35,072 bases of DNA from Methanoregula sp. (lineage in GTDB: Archaea > Halobacteriota > Methanomicrobia > Methanomicrobiales > Methanospirillaceae): assembly GCF_003170075.1 (NCBI RefSeq), contig NZ_PMZU01000067.1:49592-84663 (forward strand), read 5' to 3'. Shown piece after piece: positions 15,352 to 24,785 of the stretch. How positions within the stretch are numbered: the stretch's first letter is position 1; each line of letters begins with the position of its first letter. Made by a program: the position numbers and the translations under genes. Below the pieces are notes generated by a model that saw only the letters and a list, made by a program, of their open reading frames with translations, did not search any database and was not told where the DNA came from.

Positions 15352-16590
15352 ATGGCCGACAGAACTACCCACGAGGGAAAAAAGACACAGGTGGCAGATC
15401 AGGCACAGGACGTCGTTCCCCGTCTCCTCGCGATGCTCTCCGGGAAAGAACGGATCGAACTCGAGAATTTTTTGATGGAAATCGGCGACCTCGAACTCTG
15501 GATCCCCACCGGATCTGCCGCAGCACCGCAAGGGACGCCTGCCGCAGCACGACAGAAACCTGTTGCGCTTTTTTCGGAGACGTTTCTCCCCCCGCAAGAA
15601 GAATTCGTGGGCCGTATCCATGAAGTCCGCCTCGGCGCAACAAAAAGCGAGGGTGGCAGCCGGAGCAGATCCCTTGTGATTGGTGGGTCCACGTACCCGC
15701 CGTTTGTAAACGCTGACCACCCGGCGGCCCACCCGCCGGTCTTTGCACTCGACGTTTTTGATATGGAGTTACCACTCCCAAAAGTACTCAAGGAGAACGT
15801 GAAAGACGTGATGAGCGATCCTGCTGAATGGGCACGGATGAACGTGAAGAAATACGGCGCCGATATGATCACCGTCCACCTCATGTCCACAGATCCGCTT
15901 ATCCGGGATGCATCGCCCGAAGCAGCGGCCCATACTGTTGAAGAGGTGTTGCAGGCAGTCGACGTTCCACTGATCATCGGCGGGTGTGGGGATCCACGCA
16001 AGGATGCGCAGGTCTTTTGCAAGGTGGCGGAAGTCGCCGATGGCGAACGGCTGCTCTTAAATTCTGTCACGCTCGGTATGAATGAGGTAAAGACGCTGGA
16101 TATGGTTGCCCGGGCGGCAAAGGAGCATGGCCACGCGGTGCTCGGCTTCACCGGTCTCGAACTTAACCAGGCAAAGGAGCTCAACCGCCGGCTCTACGAG
16201 TATCTCCCACCGGAAGATATCGTGATGGATCTTACGACTGTCGCGCTCGGGTACGGGCTTGAGTACTCGTTTACCATCCACGAACGGGCCCGGCACGCGG
16301 CGCTGATGGGAGATACCGAGCTCCAGCAGCCGACCATCTCCGCGTCCACCAATGCCTGGGCGGCCCGCGAGGCATGGATGAAGATGGACAAGAAATACGG
16401 CTCGCGGGGTCTTCGCGGCCCGCTCTGGGAGACGATCAATGCACTCACGCTTCTCCTTGCCGGGGTCGACATCTTCATGATGATGCACCCGGCTGCTATC
16501 CGGACCTGCAAGGACATGATCTGTATGTTTGCAGAAAAAGATGTGCCGGCGCCGGACGGGGTTTCCCGCTGGGCGACGATGAAGATCTAA
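15352..16590 (+). CDS. cdhD: CODH/ACS delta subunit (corrinoid protein small subunit)
   Basis: CdhD pairs with CdhE to form the corrinoid iron-sulfur protein that passes a methyl group from tetrahydrosarcinapterin to CdhC. The 412-residue protein has a variable N-terminal region with an Ala/Pro-rich linker (about 55-70). A TIM-barrel core follows, with GGSRSRSLVIGGSTYPPF, MNVKKYGADMITVHLMSTDP, VPLIIGGCGDPRKD, LGFTGLELNQAKELNRRL, TTVALGYGLEYSF and LFMMMHP-type motifs (here IFMMMHP). Its length is close to the family's. The ATG at 15352 directly abuts the cdhC TAA, so translation is almost certainly coupled. cdhE follows after 14 nt. Confidence 0.95.
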   Translation: MADRTTHEGKKTQVADQAQDVVPRLLAMLSGKERIELENFLMEIGDLELWIPTGSAAAPQGTPAAARQKPVALFSETFLPPQEEFVGRIHEVRLGATKSEGGSRSRSLVIGGSTYPPFVNADHPAAHPPVFALDVFDMELPLPKVLKENVKDVMSDPAEWARMNVKKYGADMITVHLMSTDPLIRDASPEAAAHTVEEVLQAVDVPLIIGGCGDPRKDAQVFCKVAEVADGERLLLNSVTLGMNEVKTLDMVARAAKEHGHAVLGFTGLELNQAKELNRRLYEYLPPEDIVMDLTTVALGYGLEYSFTIHERARHAALMGDTELQQPTISASTNAWAAREAWMKMDKKYGSRGLRGPLWETINALTLLLAGVDIFMMMHPAAIRTCKDMICMFAEKDVPAPDGVSRWATMKI

Positions 16591-16604
16591 AAAGGGGGGC
16601 AAAG

Positions 16605-18038
16605 ATGTCGGAACGCGAACCCAAAAAAACAATCAAAGAGATCAGCCCAATTGACGTGTACAAACTTCTCCCCAAGACCAACTGCAAGGAGTGCGGCGAG
16701 GCCAACTGCATGGCATTTGCCACCCGGGTGGTCAACGGAGAGCTTGCCGTTGACAACTGCCCACCGGTCACAAAGGAGGAGTACCGGGTCAATTTTTCCA
16801 AACTCGAAGATCTCATGGCACCCCCGGTCAGGACAATTCTGGTCGGGACTGGCGACCGGGCCATGAAACTAGGCGGGAAGTACGTCCTGTACCGGCACGA
16901 GTTCACCTACCACAATCCCACACCGATCGCCATCGACGTATCCGACGATCTGTCTGAAGACGAACGCACCGCACGGGTCAGGGCTATTTCGGACTTCTCC
17001 TATAATTACATCGGGCGTGAGCTGCGGCTGGACGCAGTCGCGATCCGCTCGACCCAGCACGACCCGGCTGCATTCGCATCTGCGGTAACAGCCGTTGCCG
17101 CTCAGACCGATCTGCCGTTCATTCTCTGTACCTACGATACGGCGATCATGGCCGCCGGCCTTGCCCATATCCGGGAACGCCGCCCGCTCCTCTACGCGGC
17201 GACAAAGGACAACTGGAAGGAGATGGCGGAACTCGCCCTCCGTTACGGATGCCCGCTCGTGGTGTCAGCCCCCCATGATATCGCACTCCTGCGATCGCTT
17301 GTCAGGACTCTCGTGGAGTATGGGGTTGTCGATCTCGTGCTCGACCCGGGAACGGCAGTTGAGCCCGGCCTGTCAGGGACGATCCATACCTTCTCGCAGA
17401 TCCGCCGGGCGGTCTTTGCCAATCGCGACGATCTTCTGGGTTACCCGCTTCTCGGCACTCCGATCACCGCATGGCTCTCGCCAGAGATCTCGCACGAACT
17501 GATTCAGTGGAAGGAGGCCTGCGCCGCATCGATGCTGCTCTCCCGGTACGCGGACCTCCTGATCCTCCACAGCCTCGAAGGCTGGGTGCTCCTGCCCCAG
17601 CTGATCTGGCGTTTCAACATCTACACAGACCCGAGAAAACCGGTCTCGGTCGATACCGGCGTCAGGATATTCGGGTCGCCCAAAAAAGACGCGCCGGTGC
17701 TCATTACCACCAACTACGCGCTCACCTATTTCACGGTCGAGAGTGATATCAAGTCTGCGGGTATTGACTGCTTTTTAATTGTCGTTGATACGGGGGGAAA
17801 CAGCGTGGAGAGCGCGGTCGCCGGCCGGTACCTGAACGCGGAGTCAATAGCGGCGGCCCTAAAAGAAACCGGCATTGCCGATCGGGTCAATTACCGGTAC
17901 CTGATCCTCCCGGGGCTTGCCGCCCGCCTGAGCGGCGAGACAGAGGAGGCCAGCGGCTGGCATGTGCTGGTCGGCCCGAAGGATTCATCCGGCATCCCTG
18001 CCTTCCTTAAGGCACACTGGCCACCGAAGAAATGGTGA
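16605..18038 (+). CDS. cdhE: CODH/ACS gamma subunit (corrinoid iron-sulfur protein large subunit)
   Basis: CdhE binds the corrinoid cofactor and a low-potential 4Fe-4S cluster that keeps cobalt reduced. In the 477-residue protein the cluster ligands are Cys27, Cys30, Cys35 and Cys52 (CX2CX4CX16C, in TNCKECGEANC...VDNCP). A TIM-barrel methyl-acceptor domain follows (to about residue 320), then a C-terminal cobalamin-binding domain (PVLITTNYALTYFTVESDI; LIVVDTGGNSVESAVAG; YLILPGLAARLSGE). The ATG at 16605 was chosen because it has a GGGGGG ribosome-binding site 5 nt upstream and matches the family N-terminus. The frame is open further left only because it overlaps cdhD out of phase. Confidence 0.95.
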   Translation: MSEREPKKTIKEISPIDVYKLLPKTNCKECGEANCMAFATRVVNGELAVDNCPPVTKEEYRVNFSKLEDLMAPPVRTILVGTGDRAMKLGGKYVLYRHEFTYHNPTPIAIDVSDDLSEDERTARVRAISDFSYNYIGRELRLDAVAIRSTQHDPAAFASAVTAVAAQTDLPFILCTYDTAIMAAGLAHIRERRPLLYAATKDNWKEMAELALRYGCPLVVSAPHDIALLRSLVRTLVEYGVVDLVLDPGTAVEPGLSGTIHTFSQIRRAVFANRDDLLGYPLLGTPITAWLSPEISHELIQWKEACAASMLLSRYADLLILHSLEGWVLLPQLIWRFNIYTDPRKPVSVDTGVRIFGSPKKDAPVLITTNYALTYFTVESDIKSAGIDCFLIVVDTGGNSVESAVAGRYLNAESIAAALKETGIADRVNYRYLILPGLAARLSGETEEASGWHVLVGPKDSSGIPAFLKAHWPPKKW

Positions 18039-18099
18039 CCGGGTCCCGCCGTTTCAGGTACGGGAAATATGCCGCCCCGGCAGGAATGGCCTGGGCGGT

Positions 18100-19974
18100 A
18101 TGAGTACGAGGGAGCAGACACCTGTGCAGCAAAAAGTTACAAGGGAGATCAGGGTTATCTTCCAGCCGATGAACCGGGTGCTTACCGTACCGACAGGTAC
18201 GCCCCTCTTTGCCGCGATAGGTATGGCCGGGATCGCAATCGAGAGTATCTGTGGCGGTAAAGGCACCTGCGGGAAATGCCGGGTCATATTAACGTCAGGA
18301 ACCTGCATGGCGGCACCGGAGACCGGGACGAGCTGCCGGCTCACACAGAAAGAGCGGGATGAGGGGTACTACCTTGCCTGCCAGGTGACACTGACCGGGG
18401 ATGCAGAGTTTACAATCCCGGTGGAGAGCCGGATCGACTCACCCCAGATCCTGATCACGCTGCCGGTGGCACCCGGCGAGATTGAGCCTGCGGTCGTGCG
18501 TTACCGGGTGGAGACGGCACCATCCGACGGCCTGCCATTTGCCTCTCAGTCGATCCGGTTTGCGGGATACTCCGGGCCCCGGCCCCGCATAACCGATGAA
18601 CAGTACCACGCACTGCTCGCTGCAGAAACCTCACAGGCAGCCACGCTCTCGACTGTCCGGTCGCCACCGACGGTGCTTGCCATTGCCCCTGCCGAAAGGG
18701 TCTCCCCACTGTACGGCGTTGCCATCGATCTCGGTACCACGACCGTGGCCGGCTGCCTCGCCCGCCTCGACACCGGAGCGATCCTTGCCACCGGCTCCAC
18801 CCTGAACCGCCAGATCACGTATGGCGAGGAACTGCTCACCCGGATCGGATATGCCGGTTCGCCTGCGGGGCTTGCCACGCTCCAGAAAGCCGCCGCGAGG
18901 AGCATCAACGACGTCATCGAAACTCTTATCCGGACCGCCGGCATCAGGAGCACGGATATTCTGGATGTCTGCATCGCGGGAAACACGGTGATGAATCATC
19001 TGCTCTGCGGCATCAATCCCCGATACCTGGAGCTTGCAGACGCCCCGGTCTCACGGGTACCGATCCAAAAAACCGCGCAGGAGATCGGGCTTGCCGTACA
19101 CCCCGATGCCGGGGTGTACTGCCTTCCCAATGTCAGCAGGTTCGTGGGCGGAGATGTGATTGGCGATATGATCACGGCAGGGATGCATACGTCAGAAGAG
19201 GTCTCACTCCTGGTCGATCTCGGGACAAATGGCGAGATCGTCCTTGGCACCCGGCACTGGACGGCATCGGTTTCCTGTGCTTCCGGCCCCGCATTTGAAG
19301 GCGCCGGCATCAGGGCCGGGATGAGGGCGATGAAAGGCGCGATCGATCATGTGCACGTCGATCCGGTAACCGGGGAGATCTGCTGGAGCACCCTCGGCTC
19401 TGCCCCGGCCCGGGGCATCTGCGGCTCGGGTATCATCGATCTGGCCGTTGTCATGGTGCAGACCGAAGCCCTTGATTTCGCAGGGAAACTTAATTTCCGG
19501 CATCCCCGGGTCCGCACCGGGCCGGAAGGGGCGGAATATGTGCTTGCTCTGGCCCCTGTGACTGGTACCGGGCGGGATATCATGATCACCCAGCAGGATA
19601 TTGATTACCTCATGGACTCCAAGGCTGCCGCCTGTGGGGCGATCGCGGTGCTCCTGAAGAGATACAAGTGTTCTGTCGCGGGCATCCGGCATCTGTACCT
19701 TGCCGGGGCATTTGGGGCTTATGCCGACATCGGTAATGCCGTCCGCTTCGGCATCCTTCCCAGGTTTACAGCCGCCACCCTCCACTCCATCGGTAACGGC
19801 TCGCTCTCGGGAGCTTATGCAACGCTCGTCTCAACCCGGTATCGGACGGCTGCTGAAGAGTTGGCCCGGCACATGGTCTACATCGACCTCCTGGTAGATA
19901 CCGCATTTGCCGAGGAATATGCTGCAGCCCTCTATATCCCGGGAAAACAGGAGCTCTTTCCCCCGTTGTCCTGA
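18100..19974 (+). CDS. [2Fe-2S] ferredoxin/ASKHA-domain corrinoid reductive activator (RACo-like, DUF4445)
   Basis: This 624-residue protein resembles RACo, which uses ATP to drive electron transfer onto inactive Co(II) corrinoid of the corrinoid iron-sulfur protein. The N-terminal plant-type ferredoxin domain has Cys51, Cys57, Cys60 and Cys94 (CX5CX2CX33C, with CGGKGTCGKC). A linker domain extends to about residue 200. An actin-like ATPase (ASKHA/DUF4445) then starts with AIDLGTTTVAG (about 208-218) and contains CIAGNTVMNHLL, LVDLGTNGEIVLG, GICGSGIIDL and LAGAFGAY. The ATG at 18100 lies 61 nt after cdhE in the same direction, the clearest evidence that CdhD/E is its target. A Met at residue 24 is a less likely alternative start. 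Confidence 0.9.
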   Translation: MSTREQTPVQQKVTREIRVIFQPMNRVLTVPTGTPLFAAIGMAGIAIESICGGKGTCGKCRVILTSGTCMAAPETGTSCRLTQKERDEGYYLACQVTLTGDAEFTIPVESRIDSPQILITLPVAPGEIEPAVVRYRVETAPSDGLPFASQSIRFAGYSGPRPRITDEQYHALLAAETSQAATLSTVRSPPTVLAIAPAERVSPLYGVAIDLGTTTVAGCLARLDTGAILATGSTLNRQITYGEELLTRIGYAGSPAGLATLQKAAARSINDVIETLIRTAGIRSTDILDVCIAGNTVMNHLLCGINPRYLELADAPVSRVPIQKTAQEIGLAVHPDAGVYCLPNVSRFVGGDVIGDMITAGMHTSEEVSLLVDLGTNGEIVLGTRHWTASVSCASGPAFEGAGIRAGMRAMKGAIDHVHVDPVTGEICWSTLGSAPARGICGSGIIDLAVVMVQTEALDFAGKLNFRHPRVRTGPEGAEYVLALAPVTGTGRDIMITQQDIDYLMDSKAAACGAIAVLLKRYKCSVAGIRHLYLAGAFGAYADIGNAVRFGILPRFTAATLHSIGNGSLSGAYATLVSTRYRTAAEELARHMVYIDLLVDTAFAEEYAAALYIPGKQELFPPLS

Positions 19975-19989
19975 AGAGAAGGGGCCGGT

Positions 19990-21516
19990 TCACGCAGGTT
20001 CGTCATTATCCCGCACATAAGACAGTAAAGCCTGAACCGGAGGCTCGGTGAACAACTCATCCCGCACGCCCTTTGCGATGCCCATGACCATGATGATCAC
20101 CGGCACGATCTCAAGCCTTCCCAGCCACATCAGGACGATGAAGATCCATTTGATAGCAACCGGACTTGTCGCCGTGATAAATCCGACCGTTATCCCGGAA
20201 TTGGAGAGCGCAGAAATGCACTCGAAGAGCACCTCGTCGAGACGGAACGTGGTGATGTACAGGTGCAGGCAGAGGATGGCTGCGGTAAATATCGTAAAGA
20301 CATACAAAGCGATCACCAGCATGTTCTTTGAAATCTCCATCTCCGACATCTCCCGGGAGAGCATCCGCCCCTCGTGACGGAACGGCACGATCACCCGGCT
20401 GCTCACAAAGAACCGCCTGAACCACCACTTCACCCCCTCGTACGCGAGTGCCACCCGGTTGACCTTAATCCCCCCGGCCATGCTGCCCATTGCCCCGCCG
20501 ATGAATACCAGAAGCGCAATCACGGCAAGCGGGATTACCGCCCATACATGAAGGTCCGCATTCTGGAAACCGCACGTGCAGAGACCCGAGACGGAGACAA
20601 AGACACCCTCTCGAAGCGCGGTAAGAGGGGTAAGGCCGTCGAAGATGTACAACTCGAGCGAGACGATTGCCGAACCGACAATCGCGATCAAAAGGAGGAG
20701 CCGTATGGTCTTGTCGCGGAAAAGTGCCTCCATCTTCCCCCGGTACATCAGGAAGTACAGCTTGAACGGTATCGCCCCGGCAAACATTACTGGTATGAGA
20801 AGAACTTCGAGCAGGGGATTGTTGTAATAGGTAAGTCCGGCAGAATGGAGGGTAAATCCCCCGGTCGCAATAGCAACCATGACCAGGTTGAGGGCATCCC
20901 AGAGTGGGATACCGGCGAGCATAACGAGACCGGTAAAAATGCAGGTCAGAAAGATGTAGATCTTCCACATCTTCCAGCTGGTGGACATAAGATTTGGCAT
21001 GAGATCCTCGGGCTTTCCCTCGGATCGGAAGATCTGGAAAAGCGAGACCCCGGGCTTCCTGCGCATCGAGATCCCAAACGCAATGATCCCGATGCCACCG
21101 ATCCACTGCATGAACGACCGCCAGAAGAGAAGGGTCTTTGGCGTCAGGTCAACCGACACTAACATGGTAAAGCCGGTGCTCGTCCAGCCCGACATCGCCT
21201 CGAACACGCTGTCCGTATACGACATGCCAAGGCCAAAGACAAAGGGAAGCGCCCCGACAAGGGCGATTAAAAACCATGCGATCGCGATCGCGACAAGCAC
21301 CATCGAAACGGGCGGCTCGAAATCGCGGGCCGGGACCCGGGTGAACAGGTACCCTATCCCGAGAAACGCGAGGGGAGCGCTTGCCATGGGCAGCAACAGG
21401 TCCCATTCCTGGAAGATCACCAGTACAACAAATGGGACCAGTGACACAAATCCGAGGAACCGGCAGATCCGTCCCACGTCGTGCACAATCATTGCGAGGT
21501 GATCGATCCGCTTCAT
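19990..21516 (-). CDS. trkH: TrkH/KtrB-family potassium uptake channel subunit
   Basis: This 508-residue integral membrane protein takes up potassium through four pseudo-symmetric membrane-pore-membrane repeats. The four filter loops are visible at about residues 112-117 (TSTGFT), 217-222 (ATGGFT), 313-318 (CTCGFQ) and 438-443 (SNSGIT). Each has the conserved glycine; the third and fourth deviate from TxxGFT, as is common. The C-terminal LGRLEIVP motif is the TrkH signature. Length is typical (480-510). The soluble nucleotide-binding partner TrkA is not present nearby. The gene converges on the RACo-like gene (15 nt) and is divergent from the PerM-like gene. Confidence 0.93.
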   Translation of the reverse strand: MKRIDHLAMIVHDVGRICRFLGFVSLVPFVVLVIFQEWDLLLPMASAPLAFLGIGYLFTRVPARDFEPPVSMVLVAIAIAWFLIALVGALPFVFGLGMSYTDSVFEAMSGWTSTGFTMLVSVDLTPKTLLFWRSFMQWIGGIGIIAFGISMRRKPGVSLFQIFRSEGKPEDLMPNLMSTSWKMWKIYIFLTCIFTGLVMLAGIPLWDALNLVMVAIATGGFTLHSAGLTYYNNPLLEVLLIPVMFAGAIPFKLYFLMYRGKMEALFRDKTIRLLLLIAIVGSAIVSLELYIFDGLTPLTALREGVFVSVSGLCTCGFQNADLHVWAVIPLAVIALLVFIGGAMGSMAGGIKVNRVALAYEGVKWWFRRFFVSSRVIVPFRHEGRMLSREMSEMEISKNMLVIALYVFTIFTAAILCLHLYITTFRLDEVLFECISALSNSGITVGFITATSPVAIKWIFIVLMWLGRLEIVPVIIMVMGIAKGVRDELFTEPPVQALLSYVRDNDEPA

Positions 21517-21638
21517 CTGATAGTGAAGATGTTTGGCGTTTTGTTATTGTTATGGGTTGTGCTGCTCCTCACAGGAGCCGGTGTTCCCGCCACACGGCAC
21601 CTATATACTGTAATGCTCGCAAACCATCTGGTAAGCAT

Positions 21639-22685
21639 ATGACCCGCATGGACAAGGATCTCTACCCGTTCTTTATCGTACTGTTCCTTACGGTAGTTGC
21701 CCTTGTTATCTTCTGGTCGGTCCTCGATATGGTCGTCCTTGGTGCGTCGCTTGCGGTGGTGCTGCTGCCGCTTCACCGCCGGCTTTTGCAGTACACACGG
21801 CCGGTCCTCTCCTCGGCCATCATCACCATCGGCCTTTTCGCACTCATTGCCGGGATGGCCTGGGCCACCCTGATGATCCTTCAGGCCAATGCGGGACTTT
21901 TAAACCAGATATTTGCCACGATCGGATCGTGGCTTGACAATCCTGCCATCCACCCGGAAGCATTCGGGATACCGATCAGCAGGGGAACCCTTTCAGCATG
22001 GCTTTCAAAAGGGGACTCACTCTTTGTCAATTACTGGGCAACGCTGACAGATAACCTGCTGCTGATCGTCTTAAAAGGACTTATCTTTTTCATCTCGTTC
22101 TTCCTCCTGCTTTTAAAGGGTAAAGCACTCAAGGACCGGGTAGACCAGTTCCTGCCGCAGCCGGTGAAAAATTATGTTGATCAGCTCATGCCGGTCACAG
22201 TGGATACGCTCTATGTCATCTATATCGTCCAGATTGCTATCGCGGTACTGACGTTCTTTATTGCGATCCCGGTCTTTTACCTGCTCGGGTACGGGAATAT
22301 TCTCTTTTACTCATTCCTGGCAGCATTCTGCGAGCTCATCCCCATCCTCGGATCATCGGTCGCGTTTATCATTATCGGCGCATATGCCCTTGCGAGGGGT
22401 GACATGTACGGCGTGCTCATCCTGTTTTTCCTGGGATACCTTGTCGTTTCTGCGCTGCCGGAGATCTCCGTGCGGCCGGTGCTTGTGGGCCGAAGGGTCA
22501 AAATCCACCCGCTTATCATGTTCATCGGTATCATCGGGGGTATTCTGACGATGGGAATTGTCGGTTTTGTTCTCGGGCCGTTGATCATCGTCCTCCTTAT
22601 GAAGAGTTACCGGATCTGGACCGATGACCGCAAGGGTGCGCAGGGAACGGCGGTGCAGGAGACTGCACGGGAAGCCGGCCCGTAA
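21639..22685 (+). CDS. AI-2E/PerM-family membrane transporter
   Basis: This 348-residue polytopic membrane protein of the AI-2E family exporter/PerM group has about seven or eight transmembrane helices. It begins with the pair LYPFFIVLFLTVVALVIFW and VVLGASLAVVLLPLHRRL, has a large loop between about 90 and 140, and has C-terminal helices with the family motif ILGSSVAFIIIGAYAL and VGFVLGPLIIVLL. Members export varied solutes or act in cation/proton exchange; the substrate here is unknown. The ATG at 21639 fits the N-terminal helix and lies about 35 nt after the TATA-like CTATATACTG. ATG at 21648 is an alternative. It lies between two potassium transporters, which may or may not hint at ion homeostasis. 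Confidence 0.85.
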   Translation: MTRMDKDLYPFFIVLFLTVVALVIFWSVLDMVVLGASLAVVLLPLHRRLLQYTRPVLSSAIITIGLFALIAGMAWATLMILQANAGLLNQIFATIGSWLDNPAIHPEAFGIPISRGTLSAWLSKGDSLFVNYWATLTDNLLLIVLKGLIFFISFFLLLLKGKALKDRVDQFLPQPVKNYVDQLMPVTVDTLYVIYIVQIAIAVLTFFIAIPVFYLLGYGNILFYSFLAAFCELIPILGSSVAFIIIGAYALARGDMYGVLILFFLGYLVVSALPEISVRPVLVGRRVKIHPLIMFIGIIGGILTMGIVGFVLGPLIIVLLMKSYRIWTDDRKGAQGTAVQETAREAGP

Positions 22686-22786
22686 CGGACCGGTTTATAT
22701 GGATCCCGGTCGTTCTGGACTGACCTAGTGAATAATCCCCAAAGAGAAAGCAATATACCCTAATTGTCCCCACGGGTAAATCAGGA

Positions 22787-24601
22787 ATGTTCAGGGATTA
22801 TTTCGTAATGCCCGGGATCGTCAAATCGATGGGTCTCGTGTTCGGCGATATCGGGACCAGTCCCATTTATACGTTCACCGCGATTTTTCTTTTGATCGAA
22901 CCCACCCCCCAGAACGTGATGGGCATCCTTTCCCTTATTTTCTGGACGCTCACGATCCTTGTCACGGTCCAGTACACGTTCCTTGCGATGCACCTGGGTA
23001 AGAAAGGTGAAGGCGGGACGATTGTGCTTAAGGAGATTCTGCTGCCGATGCTGAAATCCGGCAACCAGATTGCGTTTGTTTCACTTATCTCCATCATCGG
23101 CATCTCGCTCTTTATCGGAGACGGTGTCATCACGCCGGCAATCAGTATCCTCTCCGCGGTAGAGGGGATCCTTTTGATCCCAGGTTTTGAGAATACCGCA
23201 CAGATTCTTCTCATGCTGATCGCAGCCGTTATCGCTATCTGCCTTTTTGCATTTCAGGCGCGGGGGACAGAAAAGGTGGCGTGGGCGTTTGGCCCGGTCA
23301 TGGTAGTCTGGTTTGCCGTTCTTGCGGTCTCAGGTCTTGTCGCACTCTTCCTGGCACCACAGGTGATATTTGCCGTGAACCCGATGTATGCGATCAACTA
23401 TCTTTTGCATAACGGTCTTGCAGGATTTTTGATCCTCTCGTCTGTGATCCTGTGCGCCACCGGGGGAGAAGCGCTCTACGCGGATATGGGGCATCTCGGA
23501 CGGGAGCCTATCGTGAAGGCCTGGTACCTGGTATTTATCGCCCTTGCGATCAACTATTTCGGGCAGGGCGCGTTCCTGATCGCACATCCCGACACCCAGA
23601 ATGTCCTCTTCGAGATGATTTTCTCCGAAGCAAAACTTCTCTATATTCCCTTCCTTATCTTAAGCATCGCGGCAACGGTGATTGCCTCGCAGGCGATGAT
23701 CTCCGGAATCTTCTCCATCGTGTACCAGGGTATCACTACCCGTATCCTGCCGCTCCTGCGGATCGATTATACCTCTCCCCACCTCAGGTCCCAGATCTAC
23801 ATCGACAGCGTGAACTGGATGCTGCTCTTTGCTGTCCTGCTGATTATTCTGGTGTTTAAGAGCTCCAACAACCTCACCCATGCGTACGGGCTTGCGGTCT
23901 GCGGGACGATGACGATCACAAGTATCCTGATCATCTGGATCCTCGTCCTCCGCGGCGAGATCCTCAAGAGTCTGATCGCAGGGTTTGTTTTTATTGTGAC
24001 CGGGACCTTCCTTTTCTCAAATCTTCACAAAATCCCGCAAGGCGGTTACTGGTCGCTTTTGATCGCTTCTATTCCACTCGCGATCATCCTTATCTACGTG
24101 AACGGCCAGAAGCGCCTCGCGAATTCCTTAAAGCCGGTGCCGCTCGATGAGTTCCTCCAGAAATTCAACGCACTCTACAAATCGGTGAACAGGATCTCGG
24201 GTTCCGCGCTGTACTTCGCCCGGGATTTCCGGCAGATCCCGCAGTACATCCCCCGCACGATGTTCACGAACAACATCGTGTACGAGGAGAACATCATTAT
24301 CTCGATCATCCGTACGGAGCAGCCGTTCGGGGTGACGTGGGGCGTGACCCGGGAGCTGGCAAAGGGGCTCTCCATCTTTGAGATCTACTTGGGGTACATG
24401 GAGATTGTCGATATCTCGACTATCCTGAAAGACGCCGACATTGACGAGAAGACAATCTTTTACGGGATGGAGGATATTGTCACCAACCATGTTATCTGGA
24501 AGATCTTCGGCGCGATCAAGCACCTCACTCCTTCTGTCGTGCAGTTCTACCGGTTGCCGTCGGACAAGATCCACGGCGTCGTGACCAGGGTTGAGATGTA
24601 G
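22787..24601 (+). CDS. kup: KUP-family potassium uptake protein
   Basis: This 604-residue proton-coupled potassium importer has the diagnostic N-terminal motif GLVFGDIGTSPIYTF (about residues 16-30) followed by GKKGEGGTIVLKE. Twelve hydrophobic helices extend to about residue 440, and a soluble C-terminal domain of about 165 residues follows (YEENIIISIIRTEQPFGV, DIVTNHVIWKIF). Its length is close to bacterial Kup (about 620). The ATG at 22787 sits about 30 nt after an AATATACCC box with a weak AGGA. An ATG at 22808 would start MPGIVKS and is possible. A second potassium transporter (TrkH) is 1.3 kb away. Confidence 0.95.
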   Translation: MFRDYFVMPGIVKSMGLVFGDIGTSPIYTFTAIFLLIEPTPQNVMGILSLIFWTLTILVTVQYTFLAMHLGKKGEGGTIVLKEILLPMLKSGNQIAFVSLISIIGISLFIGDGVITPAISILSAVEGILLIPGFENTAQILLMLIAAVIAICLFAFQARGTEKVAWAFGPVMVVWFAVLAVSGLVALFLAPQVIFAVNPMYAINYLLHNGLAGFLILSSVILCATGGEALYADMGHLGREPIVKAWYLVFIALAINYFGQGAFLIAHPDTQNVLFEMIFSEAKLLYIPFLILSIAATVIASQAMISGIFSIVYQGITTRILPLLRIDYTSPHLRSQIYIDSVNWMLLFAVLLIILVFKSSNNLTHAYGLAVCGTMTITSILIIWILVLRGEILKSLIAGFVFIVTGTFLFSNLHKIPQGGYWSLLIASIPLAIILIYVNGQKRLANSLKPVPLDEFLQKFNALYKSVNRISGSALYFARDFRQIPQYIPRTMFTNNIVYEENIIISIIRTEQPFGVTWGVTRELAKGLSIFEIYLGYMEIVDISTILKDADIDEKTIFYGMEDIVTNHVIWKIFGAIKHLTPSVVQFYRLPSDKIHGVVTRVEM

Positions 24602-24676
24602 GGGGGTTAAACTCCGGTCTTTTTTGGCCGCCTGGACGATATGCTCTTAATTCTGCCGGACAAATAGAGACGGTAA

Positions 24677-24761
24677 GCGAGGGTAGTCAAGCCAGGTCAA
24701 AGGCGCTGGATTTAGGGTCCAGTCTCGCAGGAGTTCAAGGGTTCGAATCCCTTCCCTCGCA
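24677..24761 (+). tRNA. tRNA-Leu (anticodon UAG)
   Basis: This 85-nt class II tRNA folds by eye. The acceptor is GCGAGGG (24677-24683) with CCCTCGC (24754-24760) and discriminator A24761. The anticodon stem is CTGGA/TCCAG with loop TTTAGGG, giving anticodon TAG at 24713-24715. The T arm is AAGGG-TTCGAAT-CCCTT. A long variable arm (TCTCGCAGGAGTTC) and a D arm containing AGCCAGGTC are as expected for leucine. The 3' CCA is not encoded. It reads CUN (CUA/CUG) leucine codons. No integrase or att repeat is visible beside it. Confidence 0.96.
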
Positions 24762-24785
24762 TAAAAAGTGGGCACCAGTCCATTG

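Noticed and set aside
24677-24761. tRNA-Leu as an integration site for a mobile element
   Set aside because: No integrase, direct repeat of the tRNA 3' end or foreign-looking gene block is visible on either side.
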